A stretch of DNA of 11,517 nucleotides. Origin: DATJPD01 sp036394195 (GTDB lineage: Bacteria > Pseudomonadota > Alphaproteobacteria > CACIAM-22H2). Shown here piece by piece: positions 6,027 to 11,517 of this stretch. The first letter of the stretch is position 1; the number at the start of each line of letters is the position of its first letter. Made by a program: the position numbers and the translations under genes. The notes under the pieces were generated by a model. That model was not told the origin of the DNA. It did not search any database and saw only the letters and a program-made list of their open reading frames with translations. Location: positions 1 to 11,517 of the forward strand of contig DASWFO010000159.1 of assembly GCA_036394195.1 (NCBI GenBank). The letters are read 5' to 3'.

Positions 6027-6112
6027 CCCCTCACCCCGCCCGGGATGAGGTCGCGAGCGCCCCGAATCTTTTTCGGGGGCGAAGCCCCGGCGCCCCGGGA
6101 GCAGGTGAGGGG
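6027..6112. repeat. palindromic intergenic repeat with nested hairpin
   Basis: CCCCTCACC at 6027-6035 is perfectly complementary to GGTGAGGGG at 6104-6112. Inside lies a second hairpin, CCCCGAA (6060-6066) with TTCGGGG (6072-6078) around a 5-base loop, followed by more self-complementary GGCGCC-rich DNA. The element fills most of the 157-bp gap before the HAD gene. The CCCCTCACC...GGTGAGGGG arms are a pattern I associate with dispersed non-coding repeats of Rhizobiales. It may be a short MITE-like or REP-like unit. The nested hairpin could also slow transcription leaving the EAL gene, but no T-tract follows. Confidence 0.55.
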
Positions 6113-6152
6113 GATATTCCCCTCTGTCCTCCATCGTCCTCGAGTTCACGCC

Positions 6153-7034
6153 GTGTCCTCTTCCCCGCCCCTCCTCTCCGGCCTCGCCGAGATCGCCGAC
6201 CGCTACGACGGCTTCCTGCTCGATCTGTGGGGCTGCATCCACGACGGGGTGGCGCCGTTTCCGCATGTGGCCGACGCGCTGCGCCGCGTTGGGGCCGCCG
6301 GCAAGCGCCGGCTGGTGCTGTCCAATGCGCCGCGCCGCGCCGACGCCGTTATCGCCAGCATGACCCGGCTCGGCGTGCCGGCAGACGTCTACGACGCCGT
6401 GCTGTCGTCGGGCGAAGCGACGTGGCAGGCGATCGCGCGGCGCGACGACGACTGGCATGCGAAGCTCGGCACGCGCTCTCTGCATATCGGGCCCGACCGC
6501 GACACCGGCATGCTCGACGGCAACGGCGTCGTGGCCGCCGCAGGCGTTGACGATGCGACCTTCATCCTGTGCACCGGCCCGCGGCAGGATCACCTCTCCG
6601 TCGAGGCACACGAGCCGGAGCTTGTCGCTTGCCGGCGGCGCGGCCTGCCGATGCTGTGCGCCAACCCCGACCTGGTGGTGATGCGCGGGCCGCAGCTCCT
6701 GGTCTGCGCCGGCGCGATCGCGGCGCGCTACGCCGAGCTCGGCGGCGACGTGCGCAACCATGGCAAGCCGTACCCGGAGATCTATGAGCGCGCGCTGCGC
6801 CTGCTGGGCGTGGCCGATAAGCGGCGTGTCCTGGCCGTCGGCGATTCGCTGCGCACCGACGTCGCCGGTGCGCGCGCCGCCGGGATCGACGTCGCGTTCA
6901 TCCCCGGCGGCATCCATGCCGAGGTGCTTGGGATCAAGCAGATGGGCGGTGCGCCCGATCCCGCAGCCCTGGCGCATCTCATGAAAGATTACGGCGTCCG
7001 CCCGACATACGTCCTCCCGGAGCTGCAGTGGTGA
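6153..7034 (+). CDS. HAD superfamily (subfamily IIA) hydrolase, TIGR01459-like
   Basis: This 293-aa cytoplasmic protein has all four HAD motifs in order: motif I FLLDLWGCIHDG with D24 as likely nucleophile, motif II LSNAPRR (S57), motif III K205 in HGKPYPEIYERAL, and motif IV GDSLRTDVAGA (230-240, metal-binding D231 and D236). The second motif-I aspartate, the general acid in most HAD phosphatases, is tryptophan here (W26). That DxWG form is typical of the alphaproteobacterial TIGR01459 group, whose substrate is not known. The cap of about 150 residues between motifs II and III fits subfamily IIA (NagD/PGP-like). I chose GTG at 6153 because it begins the protein about 20 residues before motif I. 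The frame is open upstream to 6045, but that part runs through the palindromic repeat. The next gene starts 10 bp after the stop. Confidence 0.88.
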   Translation: MSSSPPLLSGLAEIADRYDGFLLDLWGCIHDGVAPFPHVADALRRVGAAGKRRLVLSNAPRRADAVIASMTRLGVPADVYDAVLSSGEATWQAIARRDDDWHAKLGTRSLHIGPDRDTGMLDGNGVVAAAGVDDATFILCTGPRQDHLSVEAHEPELVACRRRGLPMLCANPDLVVMRGPQLLVCAGAIAARYAELGGDVRNHGKPYPEIYERALRLLGVADKRRVLAVGDSLRTDVAGARAAGIDVAFIPGGIHAEVLGIKQMGGAPDPAALAHLMKDYGVRPTYVLPELQW

Positions 7035-7044
7035 GGGACGGTTC

Positions 7045-8262
7045 GTGACATCCGGTGCCGGATCCGCCCGTCCGGCGGCGGTGGTGTTCATCTTCATCAC
7101 CATCCTGCTCGACATGCTGTCGATCGGCATGATCGTCCCGGTGCTGCCGCGTCTGGTCGTCGAGTTCAAGGGCGGCGATACCGCCGCTGCGGCCGCAATC
7201 TACGGCGTGTTCGGCACCGCCTGGGCGCTGATGCAGTTCCTGTTCTCGCCGATTCAGGGCGCCTTGTCCGACCGCTTCGGCCGGCGGCCGGTGATCCTCG
7301 CCTCCAATCTCGGGCTGGGCCTCGACTATGTGCTGATGGCGCTGGCGCCGAACCTGGTGTGGCTGTTCATCGGTCGAGTGATCTCCGGCATCACCGCGGC
7401 TAGCGTCAGCACCGGCTTTGCCTATATCGCCGATATCACTCCGCCCGAGCGGCGCGCCGCCAGCTTCGGCCGAATCGGCATCGCGTTCGGCGTCGGATTC
7501 ATCGTCGGGCCGGCGCTCGGCGGCGTTCTCGGCGGCATCAGCCCGCGTCTGCCGTTCTGGGTCGCGGCGGCGTTCAGCCTCGCCAACGCGTGTTACGGAT
7601 TCTTCATTCTGCCAGAATCCCTGCCGGCGGACCGCCGCGCGCCGTTTTCGTGGCGGCGCGCCAACCCGATCGGCTCGCTGGTTCTATTGCGCTCGCATGC
7701 CGAACTGCTGTCGCTCGCCGCCGTCCATGTCCTGTCGCAGCTGGCGCACGCGGCCCTCCCGGCGGTGATCGTGCTCTACGTCAGTTACCGCTACGGCTGG
7801 AACGAGACGCAGACCGGGTTGATGCTGGCCGGCGTCGGCCTGTGCACGGCGGCGGTGCAGGGCGGTCTGATCGGGAGGGTCGTGCGGCGCTTCGGCGAGC
7901 GGGCGACCTTACTTGCGGGCCTGCTCTGCGGGGCCGTGGCCTTCGTGGTCATGGGCCTCGCCGAGACCGGCCTATGGTACTGGGTGAGCGTGCCGGTGAT
8001 GGCGCTGTGGGGACTGGCCAACCCGGCGCTGCAGGGGCTCGCGAGCAAGCGCGTGACGCCGAACGAGCAGGGCCAGCTTCAGGGTGCGCTGGGCAGCCTG
8101 CAGGGGATCGCGAACCTCATCGGGCCGACCCTGTTCACCGGGCTGTTCGCGACCTTCATCGCGGGGTATCGCGACTGGCAGCTGCCCGGGGCGCCGTTTC
8201 TGATGGCGGCCCTGCTGCTGCTGCTTGCTGCCGCCGTCGGCTGGCGAACCGCGCGCGGCTGA
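7045..8262 (+). CDS. MFS transporter, TetA-like (TCR/Tet family, DHA1 drug:H+ antiporter)
   Basis: This 405-aa inner-membrane protein has about 12 hydrophobic segments and typical MFS drug-efflux motifs. They are LLDMLSIGMIVPVLPRL in segment 1 (21-37, the D-x-x-x-x-G-x-x-x-P pattern of Tet proteins), motif A GALSDRFGRRPV (72-83) in the loop after segment 2, the motif-B-like GRVISGITAAS (110-120), and motif C GFIVGPALGGVLGG (151-164), diagnostic of antiporters. The closest named relatives would be TetA proteins, but chromosomal alphaproteobacterial members like this usually have unknown substrates, so resistance should not be assumed. Start: GTG at 7045 preceded by GAGGGA, 10 bp after the HAD stop, so the two are probably co-transcribed. 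The protein ends normally (TGA at 8260-8262), with no truncation. Confidence 0.9.
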   Translation: MTSGAGSARPAAVVFIFITILLDMLSIGMIVPVLPRLVVEFKGGDTAAAAAIYGVFGTAWALMQFLFSPIQGALSDRFGRRPVILASNLGLGLDYVLMALAPNLVWLFIGRVISGITAASVSTGFAYIADITPPERRAASFGRIGIAFGVGFIVGPALGGVLGGISPRLPFWVAAAFSLANACYGFFILPESLPADRRAPFSWRRANPIGSLVLLRSHAELLSLAAVHVLSQLAHAALPAVIVLYVSYRYGWNETQTGLMLAGVGLCTAAVQGGLIGRVVRRFGERATLLAGLLCGAVAFVVMGLAETGLWYWVSVPVMALWGLANPALQGLASKRVTPNEQGQLQGALGSLQGIANLIGPTLFTGLFATFIAGYRDWQLPGAPFLMAALLLLLAAAVGWRTARG

Positions 8263-8354
8263 TCGATCACTTAGGGGCCCGGGCTAGAAGCGCGCCGGCA
8301 TTTGATGCAGATTATCCGCCAGGCCGCCCATCGAATGTCGGCGGGGAGGAAACG

Positions 8355-9329
8355 ATGTCGCCTCGGGTGCTGACCGAGAGGATCACGGGGCCGCGCGCCT
8401 GGACGCGAGATACGATCGCGCCGGCGGACTGGACCGTGACCTTGACGCCAGCCGCCATGGACGAGCTGCGCGCCGTCCTGCGGGAGTTGCGCCGCTCGCC
8501 CGTCCCGGTGTTTGTCCTCGATCCTCGCGACTACGCCCTGGATGCCTGCCGCGCAACGATGACTCGGGTCCGCGAGCTCGCGTGGAACGGACCGATGTTC
8601 GCGGTCATCGACCGCCTGCCGATGGACGAGATGACGCGCGACGAAGCGGTCAGTCTATATTGGCTGCTCGCCAGCCTGCTCGCCCGGCCGGTGGCGCAGA
8701 AGCTGAACGGCCAGATGTTCTTCGAGGTCCGCGACACCGGCGCCAAGCTGAAGCCGGGCTCGGGGATCCGGCCGACCGTCACAAATGTCGACCTGCGCTT
8801 CCACAACGACAATTCGTACAACGAGACGCCGCCCGAATATGTCGGGCTCCTCTGTCAGCAGACCGCCAAGACCGGCGGCGTCAGCCAGGTGGTGAGCGTC
8901 CACACGGTGCACAACGCGCTGCTGGAGCGCCATGCCGACGTCCTGGGCCGGCTCTATCGTCCGTTCTGGTACGACCGCCACGCCGAGCATGAGCCCGGCG
9001 AGCCGACCACGTTCCCGGCCCCTGTCTTCGACTACGGCGAGACCCTGCAGGCGCGGCTGGCGCTCAGCGAGATCTACGCGGGCTATGAGCTGCGCGGCGA
9101 GCGGGTGGACAACGAGACGGGGGCGGCGCTGGCGGCCATCCAGTCGGTCTTCGACCGGCCGGAGCTGCGGGTCGATCTCGAGTTGCAGCCCGGTCAGATC
9201 CAGTTCGTCAACAACCGCGCCACGGCGCACGCGCGCACCGAATTCATCGATCACCCCGAGCCGGACCGCAAGCGCCACCTCGTGCGCCTGTGGCTCCGCG
9301 ATGCCGGCCGGCGCGGCTATCGGGGATAG
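8355..9329 (+). CDS. TauD/TfdA family Fe(II)/2-oxoglutarate-dependent dioxygenase
   Basis: A 324-aa cytoplasmic oxygenase that should couple 2-oxoglutarate decarboxylation to hydroxylation of an organic substrate. The iron-binding facial triad is visible: H150 and D152 in LRFHNDNSYNETPP, and the distal H292 in VNNRATAHAR. The 2-oxoglutarate-binding arginine lies in the following DRKRHLVRLWLR (304-315). ATG at 8355 has a strong ribosome-binding site (GGGGAGGA). The frame is open far upstream inside the MFS gene, but that part is a shadow. Only 47 bp separate it from the TRAP binding-protein gene, so the four genes 8355-11517 are probably one operon. Context suggests it oxidises a compound brought in by the TRAP system, perhaps a carboxylate or sulfonate. 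I do not assign tauD or tfdA, since many family members have other substrates. Confidence 0.9.
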   Translation: MSPRVLTERITGPRAWTRDTIAPADWTVTLTPAAMDELRAVLRELRRSPVPVFVLDPRDYALDACRATMTRVRELAWNGPMFAVIDRLPMDEMTRDEAVSLYWLLASLLARPVAQKLNGQMFFEVRDTGAKLKPGSGIRPTVTNVDLRFHNDNSYNETPPEYVGLLCQQTAKTGGVSQVVSVHTVHNALLERHADVLGRLYRPFWYDRHAEHEPGEPTTFPAPVFDYGETLQARLALSEIYAGYELRGERVDNETGAALAAIQSVFDRPELRVDLELQPGQIQFVNNRATAHARTEFIDHPEPDRKRHLVRLWLRDAGRRGYRG

Positions 9330-9376
9330 GAGTGGCGGTAGGAACGATAACGAATTCAATCCAGGGAGGATTTCAA

Positions 9377-10372
9377 ATGAGGGCGATTGCGACGGGACTT
9401 GCGGTGATCATGGCGCTCGTCGGCTCGGCGGCCGGTGCCGCCGCGCAGGGGGTCAAGCACTATCGCTTCGCGTATGACCAGCCGAAGCCAACCGGCTACG
9501 GGATCGTTGGCGACACCTTCGCCGGCAAGCTGGCGGAGCTCAGCAAAAACACCATGCTGATCGACCAATATCCGGGCGCGCAGCTCGGGCAGGAGCCGCA
9601 GGTGCTCCAGCTCATCAAAGCGGGCGACATCGATTTCTGCATCTCGTCATCGGCGAACGCGGCGACGCTGTCGCCGGAGGCCGGCGTGATGTCGCTTCAT
9701 TTCCTGTTCAAGTCCGAGTCTCATCTGACCAAGGCGCTCGGCGATCCGCGGCTCAGCGACGCGGTGAAACAGCTGATCGACCAGACCGTGCAGGGGGCGC
9801 ACGTGATCGGGCTCGCCACGCTCGGTCTGCGCAGCATGTACAGCAAGCGCGAGATCAAGAAGATCGACGACATCAAAGGGCTGAAGGTCCGGGTGCAGGC
9901 CACGCCGACCGAAGACACGATGTTCCCCGCCTATGGGGCGCAAACCGTGCACATGCCGTTCGGCAACGTGTACACCTCGCTGCAGACCGGCGTGGTCGAC
10001 GTCGCCGAGAACGGTGTCAACGTCTACCTCGTCAACAAGCACTACGAGGTGGCCCCCGTCCTGTCGATGACCGAACATGAGGCCAACAACAGCCTGATCT
10101 GGATCAGCGACAAGCTGTGGTCCAGCCTGTCGGCCGACCAGAAGCAGTGGGTGACGGCGTCTGCCGCCGAGGTCAACAAGACCCAGCCGGCCAAAGCGCT
10201 CGACCTCGAGCACGAGTCCCAGACCAAGCTGAAATCGATCGGCGTCAAGGTCGTGACCGACGTCGACAAGTCCGGGTTTGTCAAAGTCGCCGATCCTTAC
10301 CTCGACAAAATGGCCAAGGAACTGGGTCCGCACGCGGCCAAGATCCAGCAGTTGATCGGGTCCCTCAACTAG
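9377..10372 (+). CDS. dctP: TRAP transporter substrate-binding protein, DctP family
   Basis: The 331-aa periplasmic binding protein of a tripartite ATP-independent transporter captures an organic anion and hands it to the membrane subunits. A Sec signal peptide is clear: MRAIATGL..., a hydrophobic core to residue 20, and probable cleavage after AAA near residue 23. Family blocks are GAQLGQEPQVLQLIKAGDIDF (67-87), the conserved arginine R172 in GLKVRVQATP, which normally salt-bridges the ligand carboxylate, and YTSLQTGVVDVAENG (199-213). ATG at 9377 follows the strong ribosome-binding site AGGGAGGA. The frame continues upstream to 9290 but the signal peptide sets the true start. It is followed by a stable hairpin and then dctQ. 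The retained arginine suggests a carboxylate (or similar acid) ligand. Identity is not readable from sequence. Confidence 0.93.
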   Translation: MRAIATGLAVIMALVGSAAGAAAQGVKHYRFAYDQPKPTGYGIVGDTFAGKLAELSKNTMLIDQYPGAQLGQEPQVLQLIKAGDIDFCISSSANAATLSPEAGVMSLHFLFKSESHLTKALGDPRLSDAVKQLIDQTVQGAHVIGLATLGLRSMYSKREIKKIDDIKGLKVRVQATPTEDTMFPAYGAQTVHMPFGNVYTSLQTGVVDVAENGVNVYLVNKHYEVAPVLSMTEHEANNSLIWISDKLWSSLSADQKQWVTASAAEVNKTQPAKALDLEHESQTKLKSIGVKVVTDVDKSGFVKVADPYLDKMAKELGPHAAKIQQLIGSLN

Positions 10373-10377
10373 TGACG

Positions 10378-10417
10378 CCGGGAGCGCGGGCGCTCGGCTG
10401 AGCGTCCGCGCCTCCGG
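10378..10417 (+). promoter_or_regulatory. stable hairpin between dctP and dctQ
   Basis: Bases 10381-10395 (GGAGCGCGGGCGCTC) pair with 10400-10415 across a 4-base loop with one G-U pair and one bulge. Flanking CCGG bases can extend the stem. It begins five bases after the dctP stop and lacks a T-tract, so it does not look like a full terminator. In transporter operons such hairpins commonly protect the binding-protein mRNA or reduce read-through, giving more binding protein than permease. That role here is inferred. Confidence 0.5.
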
Positions 10418-10430
10418 ACAGTTTGGGCCC

Positions 10431-11006
10431 ATGTCTCTCGCCGAAAAGCTGGTGCTTCGACGGCAACGTCACTTGAAGTGGCGCGCCTTCGACCGCCTCG
10501 AGACCATTCTGATGGTCATGTGCGGGATCGCCCTGCTCGGGTTCTCGACCTCGGTGGCCTTCGACATCGTCACCCGCACGATCGGTCATCCCTGGCTGTG
10601 GCTGCAGGAGGTCACGTCGGCCTTCTTCATCTATGGGATTTTCACCGGCACGGCGGTCGCGACGCGGCGCAATGACCATCTCTATCTCACGGCGCTTGCC
10701 GAGGCGTTGCATGGCCGCTCCCGGCTCGTCGTCGAGGCCCTGGTCCGCTTGGTGACGCTCGCGGTGGCGCTCTGCCTCGTCTATTTCGGCTACGTCAATT
10801 TTCTTCGCGGCTTTACCAGCTATCGCATGCCGTCGATGACGCCCATCGCCTCGCTCTACGTGGCCATTCCCATCTCCGGCGCGCTGATCGCGCTCTTCAC
10901 GCTCGAGCAGCTCATCAATGGCTGGCGCCACGGCTTTGAGCATCCGGAGGAGGCGGAGCCGGGCGCGGAAGCCGAAGCCTTGCCGCGGCCGGGGGACCTG
11001 CTGTGA
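10431..11006 (+). CDS. dctQ: TRAP transporter small permease, DctQ family
   Basis: This 191-aa inner-membrane protein has four predicted membrane segments (about 24-45, 58-78, 100-122 and 137-160), the usual DctQ topology. Typical features are the aromatic stretch WLWLQEVTSAFF with E60, the basic loop ATRRNDHLYL (77-86) resembling the conserved R-x-G/N-x-H-[IL] motif, and YRMPSMTPIASLYVAIPISG (131-150) in front of and within the last segment. A 30-residue acidic, proline-rich tail follows. It forms the membrane complex with DctM and receives ligand from DctP. ATG at 10431 has no strong ribosome-binding site, and the dctP-dctQ hairpin lies just upstream. Its stop overlaps the GTG start of dctM. 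Confidence 0.9.
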   Translation: MSLAEKLVLRRQRHLKWRAFDRLETILMVMCGIALLGFSTSVAFDIVTRTIGHPWLWLQEVTSAFFIYGIFTGTAVATRRNDHLYLTALAEALHGRSRLVVEALVRLVTLAVALCLVYFGYVNFLRGFTSYRMPSMTPIASLYVAIPISGALIALFTLEQLINGWRHGFEHPEEAEPGAEAEALPRPGDLL

Positions 11007-11517
11007 GCCCGCCGCTGATCCTGCTGCTGATGACGTTTCTGTTCCTATTCTTCGGGTACCTGGGCGTGCCGGTCGCGTTTTCGCTCATGGCCGGCGTGCT
11101 GATCGGCGCCACGTTCACCGACGTGTCGCTGGCCGCCATCGTGCAGAAGATGTTCGACGGCATGGACAGCGAGGCGCTGCTCGCAATCCCGTTCTTTCTT
11201 CTGGTCGGCGAGTTGATGAGCTCCGCCAACGTCGTCGTCCGCGTCGCCAATCTGTCGATGGCCCTGGTCGGCCATATGCGCGGCGGACTCTCGCAGGTTG
11301 TCACGGTTTTCAGCATGTTCTTCTCCGAAATGTCCGGCTCGACGACCGCGGACGTCGCGGTCATCAGCCGCGCGCTCAGCGGCCCGATGAAGCGGGAAGG
11401 CTACAATCCGCCGTTCATCGCGGCCATCATCGCATCGGCATCGACCATCGCTGCGCTCGTGCCGCCCAGCATCACCGCCGTCGTCTACGGCGCCGTGGGT
11501 AATGTATCGATCGCCGG
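11003..11517 (+). CDS. dctM: TRAP transporter large permease, DctM family, N-terminal part (cut by window edge)
   Basis: The GTG at 11003 overlaps the dctQ stop in a GTGA junction, and the frame is open to the window end, giving the first 171 residues of a protein usually about 430 long. Hydrophobic segments are evident: SPPLILLLMTFLFLFFGYLG, VPVAFSLMAGVLIGATF, LLAIPFFLLVGELM and later IAAIIASASTIAALVPPS. Family signatures include AIPFFLLVGELM, the MRGGLSQVVTVFSMFFSEMSGSTTADVAVI block and the VPPSI loop. DctM provides the ion-coupled translocation path, normally driven by sodium or protons. The C-terminus lies outside the window, so integrity is not known. Confidence 0.93.
   Translation, partial: MSPPLILLLMTFLFLFFGYLGVPVAFSLMAGVLIGATFTDVSLAAIVQKMFDGMDSEALLAIPFFLLVGELMSSANVVVRVANLSMALVGHMRGGLSQVVTVFSMFFSEMSGSTTADVAVISRALSGPMKREGYNPPFIAAIIASASTIAALVPPSITAVVYGAVGNVSIA

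Noticed and set aside
4748..6034. Long minus-strand open frame (428 aa) opposite the EAL gene
   Set aside because: It is a high-GC shadow. Its translation is rich in repeated L/V/D/R/H without any family motif, while the plus strand encodes a clear EAL domain with membrane segments.
5868..7169. Minus-strand open frame (433 aa) across the EAL-HAD gap, the HAD gene and the MFS start
   Set aside because: It crosses intergenic repeats and three real genes and shows no recognisable domain. It is explained by high GC at third positions.
7045..8262. Calling the MFS gene tetA or a tetracycline-resistance gene
   Set aside because: Tet-family motifs are present, but chromosomal alphaproteobacterial relatives usually have undefined substrates. 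No tetR-like partner is adjacent.
7590..8354. Upstream extension of the dioxygenase frame within the MFS gene
   Set aside because: The extension overlaps the well-supported MFS transporter and has an R/A/G-rich shadow composition. The ATG at 8355 has a strong ribosome-binding site and the family N-terminus.

Overview
The window is GC-rich, densely coded DNA that looks like an alphaproteobacterium. The order is not certain, but the intergenic palindromes resemble those of Hyphomicrobiales (Bradyrhizobium/Rhodopseudomonas/Xanthobacteraceae type). Supporting signs are an archaeal-type class I lysyl-tRNA synthetase, a DUF952-pyrD gene pair, a TipF-like protein with a degenerate EAL domain, and a HAD-IIA protein of the TIGR01459 type. 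Four of the genes (pyrD, the HAD gene, the MFS gene and dctM) use GTG starts. No CRISPR array, tRNA, rRNA or prophage gene block was seen.

Layout. Bases 1-141 hold the 3' end of an IS3-family element: the transposase C-terminus and a probable right inverted repeat. After a short spacer comes lysK (248-1879), with a candidate promoter so close to the ATG that the mRNA may be leaderless. The 254-bp gap after lysK carries REP-like hairpins, a cluster of three GTCAGGT sites and a terminator for the converging gene. That gene (2134-2772, minus) encodes an XRE/S24 repressor-like regulator whose catalytic serine position is alanine. Divergent from it is a probable operon: DUF952 (2893-3237), class 2 pyrD (3234-4286, GTGA overlap) and a 67-aa unknown protein (4322-4525). 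After another REP cluster comes the EAL protein (4760-5995), then a palindromic repeat, then a HAD-like hydrolase (6153-7034) closely followed by a TetA-like MFS exporter (7045-8262).

The right end is an accessory catabolic or uptake cluster: a TauD/TfdA-type Fe(II)/2-oxoglutarate dioxygenase (8355-9329), a TRAP periplasmic binding protein (9377-10372), the TRAP small permease (10431-11006) and the start of the TRAP large permease (11003 to the window edge). The likely logic is that TRAP imports a carboxylate- or sulfonate-bearing organic anion, which the dioxygenase then oxidises. The substrate cannot be read from the sequence.

Most of the window is ordinary core genome. The points most worth a second look are the serine-less S24 regulator with a dyad next to its start codon, the phased GTCAGGT cluster, the c-di-GMP-receptor-like EAL protein, the dioxygenase-TRAP cluster and the dctP-dctQ intergenic hairpin. 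No clearly new multi-gene defence or mobile system is visible.
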